Of a stretch of 64,000 nt of DNA, positions 26,378-35,565 are shown piece after piece; within the stretch, counting starts at the first letter, position 1; the number at the start of each line of letters is the position of its first letter. The notes under the pieces were generated by a model. The model was not told the origin of the DNA and did no database searches. It worked only from the letters and a program-made list of their open reading frames with translations. Made by a program: the position numbers and the translations under genes. This DNA is from JAAUTT01 sp038213375 (GTDB taxonomy: Bacteria > Bacteroidota > Bacteroidia > Bacteroidales > JAAUTT01): contig JBBQTB010000026.1 in NCBI GenBank assembly GCA_038213375.1, forward strand, positions 12,362 through 76,361, written 5' to 3'.

Positions 26378-27658
26378 ATGCTTATCGAAATACTTTTTAT
26401 TCTTGGTTTGATTGCACTAAATGGATTATTTGCCATGTCCGAAATAGCGATGGTGTCAGCCCGCCGCTCCAAGCTTGAACATTCCGCAGCCAACGGTGAC
26501 CGTAAATCGGCACAGGTACTATCCATGCTTAGCAACCCCGGTAAATTTCTTTCCACCGTTCAGATAGGAATGACATTTGTAAACATTTTTACTGGTGTTT
26601 ATTCCGGAGCATCCATCGCCAGTAAGGTGGCTGTGTGGCTTGACCAGTTTCCTTCACTACAGCCCTACAGCCATAGTCTTGCCATAACTCTGGTGGTGAT
26701 TCTCATTACTTTTTTTACACTAGTGATAGGAGAAATTGTGCCAAAGCAAATAGGCATGATCCGTGCCGAAGGAGTTGCCAGAAATGCGGCATTTCCCATG
26801 AAATATTTCTCCATTTTCGCCTTTCCACTTATCTGGCTTCTAACCAAACCCGGTGAAGCAATCGTTAGAATCCTGAAAATTAAACCTTCGTTTGATTCAA
26901 AAGTTACTGAAGAAGAAATTAAAGCAATCATCAACGAAGGTAGAGAAGATGGTGAAATCCAAGAGATTGAGCAGGACATTGTGGAACGTGTTTTTCATCT
27001 TGGCGACCGCAAAGTGGGATCGTTGATGACCCATCGTACCGATTTGGATTACCTTGACATACTTGATACCGAAGAAGAGATTAAGTCGAAAATCATTCCA
27101 GGACTTCATTCCGTATATCCGGTTTGCGAAAAAAACCTCGACAAGGTACTTGGAATTATTCTTGTGAAGGAATTGTTCACAAGCCATCTGTTAAAAGAGC
27201 CTATTGATTTGGCTAAATACCTGAAAGACCCACTTTATATCCTCGAAAACAATAGTGCGTACGAAGTGCTCGAAAAATTTCGCGAAGCAAAGCAGCACCA
27301 TGGGCTGGTGGTTGATGAGTATGGGTCAGTGGTTGGTTTGATCACACTTAATAATATTTTGGAAGCTCTGGTTGGCGAGATACCTCAAAGTGATCAATCG
27401 GAGTTCGAAATTGTGAAACGCGAAGATGGATCCTGGCTTGTGGATGGTCAACTTCCATTTTATGAATTTGTTCAGGAATTCGAAATTCATTATTTCGATA
27501 AAACTAAAATTAAATATAATACGCTCGGAGGATTTGCCCTATCGCACCTTCGAAGGATTCCTAAAACCGGAGAGAAATTTTCATGGCGCGATTACGAATT
27601 TGAAATTGTTGATATGGACGGAAACCGTATCGACAAAATTTTGGTAAAGAAAAAATAA
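26378..27658 (+). CDS. CNNM/CorC-type membrane protein (DUF21, paired CBS, CorC_HlyC)
   Basis: 426 residues. A DUF21 domain (1-190) has four hydrophobic segments and the conserved NGLFAMSEIAMVSARRSKLE and IGEIVPKQIG. A pair of CBS domains follows (about 205-330: VGSLMTHRTDLDYLD, HGLVVDEYGSVVGLITLNNILEALVGEI). A CorC_HlyC domain (345-426) ends the protein. CNNM/CorC proteins transport magnesium, in most tested cases as Na+-coupled Mg2+ efflux, with the CBS pair sensing ATP-Mg. Older annotations call the family hemolysin or TlyC, which is misleading. In gliding Bacteroidota, GldE shares this architecture, but no other gliding genes are nearby. Confidence 0.9.
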   Translation: MLIEILFILGLIALNGLFAMSEIAMVSARRSKLEHSAANGDRKSAQVLSMLSNPGKFLSTVQIGMTFVNIFTGVYSGASIASKVAVWLDQFPSLQPYSHSLAITLVVILITFFTLVIGEIVPKQIGMIRAEGVARNAAFPMKYFSIFAFPLIWLLTKPGEAIVRILKIKPSFDSKVTEEEIKAIINEGREDGEIQEIEQDIVERVFHLGDRKVGSLMTHRTDLDYLDILDTEEEIKSKIIPGLHSVYPVCEKNLDKVLGIILVKELFTSHLLKEPIDLAKYLKDPLYILENNSAYEVLEKFREAKQHHGLVVDEYGSVVGLITLNNILEALVGEIPQSDQSEFEIVKREDGSWLVDGQLPFYEFVQEFEIHYFDKTKIKYNTLGGFALSHLRRIPKTGEKFSWRDYEFEIVDMDGNRIDKILVKKK

Positions 27659-27748
27659 AATAATAGTAAAGTGCCAACTGCTCGTTCATACGACCTATTT
27701 TTTACAACCATTTAATATTCCCTTAACTTAAAATTCGACATGGTTCGC

Positions 27749-27756
27749 TAATTTTG
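27749..27756 (+). promoter_or_regulatory. Candidate -7 box of the alkaline phosphatase gene
   Basis: TAATTTTG matches TAnnTTTG and would start transcription around 27763, between a frame-compatible TTG (27754) and the ATG at 27778. This supports the ATG start. Confidence 0.4.
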
Positions 27757-27777
27757 CAAAAAATAAACTTCATTCCC

Positions 27778-29475
27778 ATGAATTGGAAAATATTATTAGC
27801 ACTTATATTATCAATTAGTTTTATCGTTCCCGCAAACTCACAGCAGGAAAAGAGGGTGAAAAATGTTATTATGATGATACCTGACGGAACCAGCGTCAGT
27901 GTTTTATCGCTCGCCCGCTGGTATAAATATGGAATTTGCCCTGCCGACAATACCTGTTGGCTTACCATCGACAAAATGATTTGCGGATTGGTAAAAACGC
28001 ATTCATCCGATGCTCCTATTGGTGATTCTGCACCAACGGGTAGCACCTATGCAACGGGTTATCTTTCCAAATCGGGATATATTGCCACGTACCCCAAATC
28101 GTCCGGTATAAATAAAGATCTTGTTCCCATCGATCCAAAAAAAGCGTATCAGCCTTTGTTCACCATTCTGGAAGCTGCAAAAGTAAACCATAAATCAACA
28201 GGCCTTGTAGTAACTTGTCAGTTTCCTCATGCCACACCAGCCGACTTTTCGGCTCATACTCCTCATCGTGACCAATATGATTTGATTGCGAAACAGATGG
28301 TTTATAATCATATCAATGTGGTTTTCGGGGGTGGAACAAAATATCTTGATCCTCTCAAACGCGATGACAAGGAAAATCTGGTTACTGTTCTGAAAAACCG
28401 CAACTACAATTATGTTACGAAGATTTCCGATTTTAAGAAATTACAATCCTCCGATAGTCTTGTTTGGGGACTCTTTGCTGACGATTTTTTACCTTATGAC
28501 ATCGACAGTAATAAGGACTCTATACCATCCTTATCGGAAATGACTGATAAAGCACTGCAAATACTTTCGAAAAATCCCGAAGGATTTTTTCTGATGGTTG
28601 AAGGAAGCAAAGTAGACTGGGCCGCTCATAACAACGATCCGGTAGGAATAGTATCGGAATTTATTGCATTCGACAAAGCTGTGGAAACAGCACTTAATTT
28701 TGCTAAAAAGGACGGCAATACAGCCATTGTCATTTGTCCCGATCACGGGAACAGTGGTATGAGTATTGGTGGACCCAGAACTGTTAAAGGATATGATACA
28801 TTGAGTATTAAAAGCATTACTACTCCGATTACCAACTGTAAATATACTGCCGATGGTCTTGCATTGAAGCTCATTTCACTTTCTGATATTAATACTGTAC
28901 CCAAAGTTTTTGTTGAGAACACCAGAATTAGCTTAACTGTTACTGAACAGGACACGTTGAAAGCTTTCGTAAAAAGAGGGGTTGCTACCCTAAGCCGAAA
29001 AATAGCGAAAATATATACCGAACATTCATATATTGCATTCACAACCACCGGACATACCGGTGAGGATGTGATGCTGGCAAATTATCACCCACACAACTAC
29101 CGGTTATCAGGTGTAGTTCAGAATAGTGAAGTGAATACATATATGATGGACGTGCTTGGGGGTACAAGTCTCGATACCCTCTCGAACAAATATTATTGTG
29201 TCGATTCGTTAGCTCTTAAAGGTTATGCCTGGCAAATAATGCCAAACGTAACGTCGAAAAATTATGCGACACTGGTAATTCGCAAAGATGCAAAATCCAA
29301 GAAAAGGGCAGAGATAAATGCTTTTACTGATTTTGTCACTGTTTTTGACGGCAAAAAGGAAATTAAGAAAATTAACCTGAATAGTGTGGCCGTTTTTATA
29401 TTCGAAGAAAAGGAGAAGATCAGCCGGTTTTATATTCCCAAATTGTTAGGGCAATTAATTGAAAAGGAAATATGA
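27778..29475 (+). CDS. Periplasmic alkaline phosphatase
   Basis: 565 residues with a signal peptide cut near PANSQQ. It hydrolyses phosphate monoesters using two zinc ions and usually one magnesium. Metal and catalytic blocks are visible: the metal Asp in MMIPDGTS, the nucleophile Ser in the GDSAPTGSTYATG block (many family members have DSAAAATA), the magnesium site HATPADFSAHTPHR, the Glu/Asp/His block MVEGSKVDWAAHNNDP, CPDHGNSG, and a late His in TGHTGEDVML. The family is usually 430-550 residues, so it is slightly long, with about 100 extra beta-rich residues at the C-terminus. No Pho-box-type control can be recognised. Confidence 0.92.
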   Translation: MNWKILLALILSISFIVPANSQQEKRVKNVIMMIPDGTSVSVLSLARWYKYGICPADNTCWLTIDKMICGLVKTHSSDAPIGDSAPTGSTYATGYLSKSGYIATYPKSSGINKDLVPIDPKKAYQPLFTILEAAKVNHKSTGLVVTCQFPHATPADFSAHTPHRDQYDLIAKQMVYNHINVVFGGGTKYLDPLKRDDKENLVTVLKNRNYNYVTKISDFKKLQSSDSLVWGLFADDFLPYDIDSNKDSIPSLSEMTDKALQILSKNPEGFFLMVEGSKVDWAAHNNDPVGIVSEFIAFDKAVETALNFAKKDGNTAIVICPDHGNSGMSIGGPRTVKGYDTLSIKSITTPITNCKYTADGLALKLISLSDINTVPKVFVENTRISLTVTEQDTLKAFVKRGVATLSRKIAKIYTEHSYIAFTTTGHTGEDVMLANYHPHNYRLSGVVQNSEVNTYMMDVLGGTSLDTLSNKYYCVDSLALKGYAWQIMPNVTSKNYATLVIRKDAKSKKRAEINAFTDFVTVFDGKKEIKKINLNSVAVFIFEEKEKISRFYIPKLLGQLIEKEI

Positions 29476-29493
29476 TAATACTTTAATTGAGGC

Positions 29494-29549
29494 GGATCAA
29501 TCGAAAAGTTGTATTCAATTTTAGACACAACAAATTATCCGATTGATCC
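29494..29549. terminator. Hairpin between convergent phosphatase and aroA genes
   Basis: GGATCAATCG (29494-29503) pairs with CGATTGATCC (29540-29549), with a further AAGTTGT/ACAAC pairing inside. It lies in the 98-base gap between the two 3' ends and can serve both strands. Confidence 0.7.
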
Positions 29550-29573
29550 ATAAAATTGGTAAATAAAAATTCG

Positions 29574-30806
29574 CTAATTAAATTGTTCATTCACTTCAAA
29601 CCCCACCGACCTTAAATCTCCCCAGTAGTTAGGGTAAGATTTAGTTACCACCATGGCATCATTTATTACCAGGTTTTTATAATACAAAGTAGCTGGAGCA
29701 AAGGCAAGTGCCATGCGGTGATCCTTGTAGGTATCGATAAATAAGAGTTTATTGGTTGTTACTTTTTTGCCATCCCAGATCAATACCCCGGCAGTTGGTT
29801 CCTGAATATTGAATCCGAATTTTGCCATTTCTGTTTGCAAAGCAGCAATGCGATCAGTTTCCTTAATACGGAGGGTATCGGCTCCGGATATTCTAAACGG
29901 TATATTTTTCAGGCATAAAGCAACTACAAAGGTTTGAACCAAATCGGGATTATTGATAAAATCGAATTCGAAAAAACTGGTTTGGGTCTCGGTTTTGGTA
30001 AGTCGAACTGCGTTGTTCAAAAATTCACTTCTGATTCCAAGCTTTTCAAATAATAAAGCGAGAGCAGAATCGCCTTGAAAACTATTATGCGAAAGACCAT
30101 GAATAACAATATCGGCTTTCTCAGCCAAAGCTGCTATTTCGTACCAATACGATGCTGCACTCCAATCGGCTTCCACTGTGCAATCGTGCTTACGGTAAAT
30201 CTGTGGAAGAATGGTAATTGACTGACCCTCCCAAATGGCGTCTACCCCGAAAGATTTCATTAGCTGCAAAGTAAGCAGAATATATGAGGAAGAAATTAAC
30301 TTTCCGGTGATGTGAATGGTAAGTCCATGAGCTAATGAAGGCGCCACAAGCATCAAAGCAGTTATAAACTGACTGCTGATACCTCCGTTTATATACAGCT
30401 GATTACCTGTGAGTTTTTTTCCTGAAGTTCTAACCGGCGGATATCCTTCCTTTTCAACGTAAGTAATGTTGGCTCCAAGCTGGTTTAATCCATCAACCAA
30501 TTCGCGAATTGGCCTGTTTTTCATACGCTCGCTACCGGTAATTACTTTCAATTGGGCTGTAGCTGCATAAAATGCTGTTAGAAATCGCATGGAGGTTCCA
30601 GCATGTCCGATATCGATCAGCGATTCTTTATTTTGCAAGGCATTTAGCATTACCTTACAATCGTCACTATCTGACAGATTATTAATTACGAAATTTTTAC
30701 CTGAAAGAGCCCGGATAATTAACAATCGATTGTTAATACTTTTTGAAGCCGGCAGAACGATTTCGCCGTTTATTTCGCTATTATTACAATTTAAAATATA
30801 ATTCAT
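29574..30806 (-). CDS. aroA: 3-phosphoshikimate 1-carboxyvinyltransferase (EPSP synthase)
   Basis: 410 residues. It transfers the enolpyruvyl group of PEP to shikimate 3-phosphate, the sixth step of the shikimate pathway, in the cytosol. Motifs: LPASKSINNRLLIIRAL at the N-terminus, the PEP loop DIGHAGTSMRFLTAFYA, RPIRELVDGLNQLGA, the catalytic Asp region FDFINNPDLVQTFVVA and RIKETDRI...DHRMALAFAP near the C-terminus. It is somewhat shorter than the E. coli enzyme (427) and has the divergent NAGTAMR variant reading HAGTSMR seen in this phylum. It is a single gene without other aro genes nearby. Confidence 0.95.
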   Translation of the reverse strand: MNYILNCNNSEINGEIVLPASKSINNRLLIIRALSGKNFVINNLSDSDDCKVMLNALQNKESLIDIGHAGTSMRFLTAFYAATAQLKVITGSERMKNRPIRELVDGLNQLGANITYVEKEGYPPVRTSGKKLTGNQLYINGGISSQFITALMLVAPSLAHGLTIHITGKLISSSYILLTLQLMKSFGVDAIWEGQSITILPQIYRKHDCTVEADWSAASYWYEIAALAEKADIVIHGLSHNSFQGDSALALLFEKLGIRSEFLNNAVRLTKTETQTSFFEFDFINNPDLVQTFVVALCLKNIPFRISGADTLRIKETDRIAALQTEMAKFGFNIQEPTAGVLIWDGKKVTTNKLLFIDTYKDHRMALAFAPATLYYKNLVINDAMVVTKSYPNYWGDLRSVGFEVNEQFN

Positions 30807-30921
30807 TTTGAAAATAGTTTCTGGATAAAAGTAATAAATTCCGCATATTTACTGAACAAAACCTGTGCTTAATTACCTTTTGATTTGATTTATATCATCC
30901 CATAATGAACTGAATTTATTC

Positions 30922-30929
30922 TAATTTTG
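30922..30929 (+). promoter_or_regulatory. Candidate -7 box of the proline dehydrogenase gene
   Basis: TAATTTTG matches TAnnTTTG, 18 bases before the ATG at 30947. The -33 partner is not convincing. Confidence 0.35.
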
Positions 30930-30946
30930 TATTTCAATTTTGTTGC

Positions 30947-32116
30947 ATGATTTTTTTTGAAAATACCAAAATCGCATTTGCCAATAAAAACAAATCAGAA
31001 TTAAGAAAAGCCTGGTGGTTATTTCGAATTCTTCAAATTAGGCCTTTATATGTTTTTTGGAGAGCTTTCATAAATTTAAGCAATAAACTTGATATACCTG
31101 TTGCCTGGATAGTAAAACCTACTTTTTTTAAACAATTTTGCGGTGGCACTTCACTTGAAGAATCAGTCTCAATAGTAGTTAAGCTGTCTAAGTACAAAGT
31201 AAAATCAATTCTCGATTATAGCGTCGAAGGAAATCATTCTTCAGAGATAATTCAACAAACCATGGACGAATTGATGCGCGGAATTGAAATACCAGCCTGT
31301 TGTGCTAATGTTGCTTTTGCAGTGTTTAAACCATCAGCTCTTTTTCCTGAAGAAGTATTGAATAGCCTCAATTCACAGAAAGAATTGAGTGAGGATATTC
31401 TGCATGAGACAAATATTTTCCGCGAACGAATAGAAGAACTCTGCTGGAAAGCATATGAAATGAAAATCCCCCTTATGGTGGACGCTGAAGATTTTGCTTT
31501 TCAGCATTTTATCGACGATACAGTTACCGAAATGATGGAGAAATTTAACCGTGAGAAGATTATTGTTTACAACACCCTGCAGATGTATCGGATGGACAGG
31601 CTTGAGTATCTAAGTAGTTGTCTCGAACGTGCAAATCAAAAAGGGTACAGATTGGGATTTAAGATAGTACGAGGAGCATATATGGAAAAAGAGAGGGTAA
31701 GAGCCCTGCAAATGGGCTATCCATCACCCATATGGGTCGATAAGGAGAGTACCGACAGAGCTTTCAATCAGGCCTTGGGCTTTTGTGTTTATCACATTGA
31801 CAAAATTTCAATACTCGCCGGAACCCACAACGAGGAAAGTTGTTTTTTTCTTACTGAACTCATGAAAAAAAATGGTATTGACAAGAACGACAGACGAATA
31901 TACTTCTCCCAACTTTATGGGATGAGCGATCATATCACTTTTAATCTTGCCAGTGAAGGGTATAACGTTGCTAAATACATTCCGTATGGCCCGGTAAATA
32001 AAGTTCTCCCATATCTTATTCGACGTGCCCAGGAAAATTCATCTATTGCCGATCAAACTGGTCGGGAGCTCCGGCTAATTTCAACAGAATTATTACGTCG
32101 TAAAAAATCGAAATAA
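30947..32116 (+). CDS. Proline dehydrogenase (single-domain, FAD-dependent)
   Basis: 389 residues. It oxidises L-proline to pyrroline-5-carboxylate with FAD, feeding electrons to quinone. This is the stand-alone TIM-barrel form, not the bifunctional PutA. Motifs include VDAEDFAFQHFID, LGFKIVRGAYMEKER (flavin/substrate region), GTHNEES, FSQLYGMSDHITFNLA and the C-terminal KYIPYGPVNKVLPYLIRRAQENSS carrying the substrate-binding arginines. The pyrroline-5-carboxylate dehydrogenase partner is not in the window. Confidence 0.92.
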   Translation: MIFFENTKIAFANKNKSELRKAWWLFRILQIRPLYVFWRAFINLSNKLDIPVAWIVKPTFFKQFCGGTSLEESVSIVVKLSKYKVKSILDYSVEGNHSSEIIQQTMDELMRGIEIPACCANVAFAVFKPSALFPEEVLNSLNSQKELSEDILHETNIFRERIEELCWKAYEMKIPLMVDAEDFAFQHFIDDTVTEMMEKFNREKIIVYNTLQMYRMDRLEYLSSCLERANQKGYRLGFKIVRGAYMEKERVRALQMGYPSPIWVDKESTDRAFNQALGFCVYHIDKISILAGTHNEESCFFLTELMKKNGIDKNDRRIYFSQLYGMSDHITFNLASEGYNVAKYIPYGPVNKVLPYLIRRAQENSSIADQTGRELRLISTELLRRKKSK

Positions 32117-32197
32117 AACGGTTGCTTTTTTTTACCCGGATTATCGTTAACTTCGCTTCGAATGCGTCGCCAGACTTAATACTTACGAATTTTTAAT

Positions 32198-32680
32198 ATG
32201 ATTATAGACATTAAAAGAATAACCATTGGATTGCAACTTCGAAAACTCCTTTTCATTGTTTTGCTCGGTATAGCCATTGTGCTGTTTTACTACATGGATA
32301 TTTTCAGGGATGGTTTATTAGGAATTACAGGCAGCACCTGGACTATAGTGCTGGTGGGTCTATATGTAGTTTATTATGTTTGGGGAATAATACGTAACTA
32401 TAACTATTTTTTTTACAATGATATGGGAGGAAAGCTTGTTTTTCGATATTACTCTCTGGCCCCTTTGAGTAAACGTTTACATTCTGTTGAAATCCCCAAG
32501 GATCGTTTCTATAAATTTGAAATTGTAAAAAAACTCTTTGGGATGCAAATTTATGTCATCCTTTATCAAAAAACACCACAAGGAATTGCAAAGTATCCTC
32601 CTGTTAGCATTAGTTTGATAAAAACCCGTCAGAGAAACGATTTGCAGGCTTCCCTATTGATGTTTCAAAAAACCAAGTAA
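32198..32680 (+). CDS. Small two-helix membrane protein with PH-like cytoplasmic part, unknown function
   Basis: 160 residues. Two hydrophobic helices (about 17-35 and 45-65) are followed by a 90-residue beta-rich part (KLVFRYYSLAPL, HSVEIPKDRFYKFEIVKKLFGMQIYVILYQ) resembling bacterial PH-like membrane proteins. I do not recognise a named family. It is the first gene of a tight same-strand run (9- and 20-base gaps, then overlaps) with a LolA-like protein, YidD and two TPR proteins, which suggests an envelope or lipoprotein role. Confidence 0.7.
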   Translation: MIIDIKRITIGLQLRKLLFIVLLGIAIVLFYYMDIFRDGLLGITGSTWTIVLVGLYVVYYVWGIIRNYNYFFYNDMGGKLVFRYYSLAPLSKRLHSVEIPKDRFYKFEIVKKLFGMQIYVILYQKTPQGIAKYPPVSISLIKTRQRNDLQASLLMFQKTK

Positions 32681-32689
32681 TTACAAGCC

Positions 32690-33391
32690 ATGCGCTCATT
32701 AGTTTTTGTTACTTTATCCATCATTTTTTTCTCTTTTTATTCACAACCTCAAGTTGACCGGGTATGTCTGCATATGGTGAATAAAACACTGAAAAATGGC
32801 AAGACTGTTACCGTTGAATCGGATATTTATTACAAAGGCAACGAACGGAAGATGCTCACCAGGTTTACCAAACCGCTGAATTCCATTCTGATTAATTCAG
32901 CTACCGGTGAAAGTCAAATTTTCGATCCTTCCAGAAACGAAGTTCAATTATTGCAACACGATTTCCTTAAAACCGGGAATAATTTACTTTACTTCTTTTT
33001 CACTAACCAAATACAGAATTTGGGTATGAAAGAAGCCGGCTACATTTTGGTTAATACCCGAAAAGAAGGTAATTCGCTGATAAGTACCTATCAACCAAAC
33101 CCTGAAAGTAAAAGCGAAATAGCTAAAGTAGAAATGGTTCACGAAAATTTTGCTCCCATATATTCCGTTTTTTACAATACAAGAGGCTGGATAAGCCGAA
33201 AAATCTATTATTCAGATTATCACACCTTCGAACATTTTCTTTTACCGGGACGAATCACCGAAATTAGTTTTATCAACCCAAAAGACTCGATTATTTCACG
33301 TACAATCTTCTCCGATGTTAAAACCGGAAATATGGCGATAAGCGAATATTTTGATTTTGAAGTCCCTAAAAATGCAAGGGTTGTTAAATAA
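32690..33391 (+). CDS. LolA-like outer-membrane lipoprotein-sorting protein
   Basis: 233 residues with a short signal sequence (hydrophobic 3-18). The body has the LolA/LolB-type half-barrel pattern: DIYYKGNERKMLTRFTKPLNSILINSATGESQIFDPSRNEVQLL corresponds to the strand pair that carries the lipid-binding surface, and FDFEVPKNARVVK matches the usual FxxxVPxxAxv end. Such proteins carry lipoproteins or other acyl cargo across the periplasm. It may be a paralogue dedicated to the neighbouring gene products, because a housekeeping lolA is normally elsewhere. The identification rests on pattern and not on close similarity. Confidence 0.65.
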   Translation: MRSLVFVTLSIIFFSFYSQPQVDRVCLHMVNKTLKNGKTVTVESDIYYKGNERKMLTRFTKPLNSILINSATGESQIFDPSRNEVQLLQHDFLKTGNNLLYFFFTNQIQNLGMKEAGYILVNTRKEGNSLISTYQPNPESKSEIAKVEMVHENFAPIYSVFYNTRGWISRKIYYSDYHTFEHFLLPGRITEISFINPKDSIISRTIFSDVKTGNMAISEYFDFEVPKNARVVK

Positions 33392-33411
33392 TTCCAATTC
33401 TCAGTTTACTT

Positions 33412-33867
33412 ATGACTTACAACATACGATATACAGCTTTTATTTTACTATTAATTTTGTTGTCAAATTCGACGATACTTGCCCAAAAACCAATAAGTGA
33501 TCTAACTCTGCTTAAAAACAACAATAAAACGTCCATTACTTCTGCCTATCCTAAACGGGCTTTTATGATTGATAAAACCGCCAAACCGACTGTAAAGTAT
33601 AATCCCGTTGCTTATTTGGTCGGAGGCGCCATGTATATTTACCAAAATGCCGTTTCACCTCAGTTTTCGGCAGGTTGTTTGTATCAACCAAGTTGTTCCG
33701 ATTTTAGCAAGCAGTTGATAAATAAGTATGGTTTGTTTAAGGGAGTTTTTTGCACTGCCGACAGACTTACCCGATGCAATCGTGTTTCGGCCCTTAGTAT
33801 CGGGCCGTTTGAGTTTGACGGTAGTTTACACAAAGTTACCGAATCAATTAATTATTATACATGGTGA
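33412..33867 (+). CDS. yidD: YidD-family membrane-insertion efficiency factor with signal peptide and N-terminal extension
   Basis: 151 residues. The last 85 form a YidD domain: YIYQNAVSPQFSAGCLYQPSCSDFSKQLINKYGLFKG, then DRLTRCNR, with the three family cysteines. YidD normally assists YidC in membrane protein insertion and is an 80-residue cytoplasmic protein beside rnpA and yidC. Here it has a clear signal peptide (cut near ILAQ) and a 45-residue spacer, so the domain should be exported, and the gene sits among envelope genes. The normal C-terminal Pro-rich end is replaced by FEFDGSLHKVTES. The stop overlaps the next start by 7 bases. Confidence 0.8.
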   Translation: MTYNIRYTAFILLLILLSNSTILAQKPISDLTLLKNNNKTSITSAYPKRAFMIDKTAKPTVKYNPVAYLVGGAMYIYQNAVSPQFSAGCLYQPSCSDFSKQLINKYGLFKGVFCTADRLTRCNRVSALSIGPFEFDGSLHKVTESINYYTW

Positions 33868-34715
33868 AGAAATTTCAAGCTTTCATCATCCTCATAGCTT
33901 TTTCTTTGACCGTTTCGGCACAATCGTCATCCGATTTGAAGTTTATTAACTACCTGATTGATAAAGGAGAATTTGAAGATGCCATCCATGTATGCAATCA
34001 ATGCGTATCAGGCACAAATGACACGGGCAGAGATTCTCTTCTTTTTCTCAAAGGATGGAGTTTTTATTCCATAAAATCGCTTGACAGTGCAAGTTTATTT
34101 CTAGGCGGGGTTTCAGGTTCTTCAAAGTTATTTCCAAAAGCAAGCTTTTTTTCAGCTTACTGCAACACCTTTCAGGGACGATATGTAACTGCAAAGCAAA
34201 TATTATCAGAGTTTTCAGCTGATGACAGTCTTTTTTACGGATTGAAAAATTTTGAAATGGCGGGTATATCCTTACTTGAAAGAGATTTGAAAAATTTTGA
34301 AACCTACTCATCGGGTTTCAGTCATAACCATTTTGCATACGCTGGTGAAGAGGGAAATTTTAAAAAATATTATTATAACATAAAAACTCATCACTATAAA
34401 TCGTCGGCATTAGCGGGAATGATGTCGGCATTTTTGCCGGGTTTGGGAAAAATATATGCAGGTCGCACAGCTCAAGGAGTTTCATCCATGTTTGTAACTC
34501 TTACAATGGGGGCGATGGCTACAGAAAATATTATTAAATCGGGCTGGAAATCGCCTCAATCTATTTTATTCAGTGGGCTTTTTACGATGTTTTATATCGG
34601 CAATATTTATGGATCGGTTTTCGCTGTTCAATATGTAAACAACCTTTATGATCAAACTATTAATGGGCATCTTTTGCTTGATTTGCATCTTCCTTTACGC
34701 AACTTTTTTAGGTAA
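33861..34715 (+). CDS. Exported TPR-like protein with C-terminal TM2/DUF5683-like membrane domain (copy 1)
   Basis: 284 residues with a signal peptide cut near VSAQ. Residues 25-165 are helical TPR-like repeats (INYLIDKGEFEDAIHVCNQC). From about 185 a membrane domain begins with SAFLPGLGKIYAGRTAQGVSS, the P-G-x-G-x-x-Y-x-G motif shared with TM2 and DUF5683 proteins, and has two or three helices. The next gene is a paralogue with the same order of parts. The gene overlaps yidD by 7 bases at its start and the next gene by 53-68 bases at its end. The function is unknown. Translational coupling to yidD suggests that they act together. Confidence 0.75.
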   Translation: MVKKFQAFIILIAFSLTVSAQSSSDLKFINYLIDKGEFEDAIHVCNQCVSGTNDTGRDSLLFLKGWSFYSIKSLDSASLFLGGVSGSSKLFPKASFFSAYCNTFQGRYVTAKQILSEFSADDSLFYGLKNFEMAGISLLERDLKNFETYSSGFSHNHFAYAGEEGNFKKYYYNIKTHHYKSSALAGMMSAFLPGLGKIYAGRTAQGVSSMFVTLTMGAMATENIIKSGWKSPQSILFSGLFTMFYIGNIYGSVFAVQYVNNLYDQTINGHLLLDLHLPLRNFFR

Positions 34716-35520
34716 CTGCCAGGAAAGTCAGACACATTGGATCGAAAAGGCCGATGAATTATATTCGGAAGGTCAGTTTAATGATGCTGCAATTGCTTAC
34801 GAACGATCACTATTTTCAGGACAGTCCGGCAATGAGATTGGATTAATAAAACTTAAAAAGGCTGATTGCTACAAACAACTGAAAAACTTTACGAGGGCAT
34901 TGAAAGAACTAGAGACTATTTTTCTTCCTTCAATGCCGGATTCTATTCAAACAACAGTCATTTATCAGAAAGCACTTTGCCATTATCTCAACCATAATTC
35001 ACAAGAAGCCGAAGCTTGGATTGAGCAATTGCCACTTGAATTTAAAACATCAGAAAAAACGGGTCTTGAAATACTGATTTACTCCGACTTGCTGCAATGG
35101 GATAAAGCTAGGGAACGAATGCTATTGCTGATAGACAAGAATAATTCTGGTGAGCGTGAGGACAGCCTGAAAATGGTCTGTAACCATATTTTTGATTATA
35201 AATATCAACCCAAGATAAAAAAAGTAAAAACGGCAACAACGCTATCTACTTTTTTTCCGGGGGCCGGACAAATATATGTTGGAAATGTAGGACGTGGGTT
35301 GCTGGCTTTTACTTTCACCGCAGGAAGTATAGGACTTGCTGCACTTGAATTAGTGAATGGGTTTTATATTACTGGTTATGTGGTTGGATTGGGATTTTTT
35401 CAGAAGTTCTATTTTGGCGGTATTGAGCAAACCCGACGGCTGGCAAGAGAACGAAATTCTAAGAAGGTTCAGAAATACAACGACACAATTAAAAAATTAA
35501 TATTTTCCAGTATCAACTAA
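34648..35520 (+). CDS. Exported TPR-like protein with C-terminal TM2/DUF5683-like membrane domain (copy 2)
   Basis: 290 residues from ATG 34648, or 285 from ATG 34663; both lie inside the end of the previous gene in another frame. The N-terminal hydrophobic stretch (CLICIFLYATFLGNC) is a signal sequence. TPR-like helices cover about 30-180 (ADELYSEGQFNDAAIAYERSLF, LKKADCYKQLKNFTRALKELETI). The membrane domain starts at STFFPGAGQIYVGNVGRGLLAF. The protein ends in a basic tail (RRLARERNSKKVQKYNDTIKK). The same motif order as copy 1 indicates duplication followed by divergence. A strong hairpin after the stop ends the cluster. Confidence 0.75.
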   Translation: MIKLLMGIFCLICIFLYATFLGNCQESQTHWIEKADELYSEGQFNDAAIAYERSLFSGQSGNEIGLIKLKKADCYKQLKNFTRALKELETIFLPSMPDSIQTTVIYQKALCHYLNHNSQEAEAWIEQLPLEFKTSEKTGLEILIYSDLLQWDKARERMLLLIDKNNSGEREDSLKMVCNHIFDYKYQPKIKKVKTATTLSTFFPGAGQIYVGNVGRGLLAFTFTAGSIGLAALELVNGFYITGYVVGLGFFQKFYFGGIEQTRRLARERNSKKVQKYNDTIKKLIFSSIN

Positions 35521-35565
35521 ATTATTTTGAAAGTAAAAGTTGTTTCAATAATAGATGAGGAGTTT

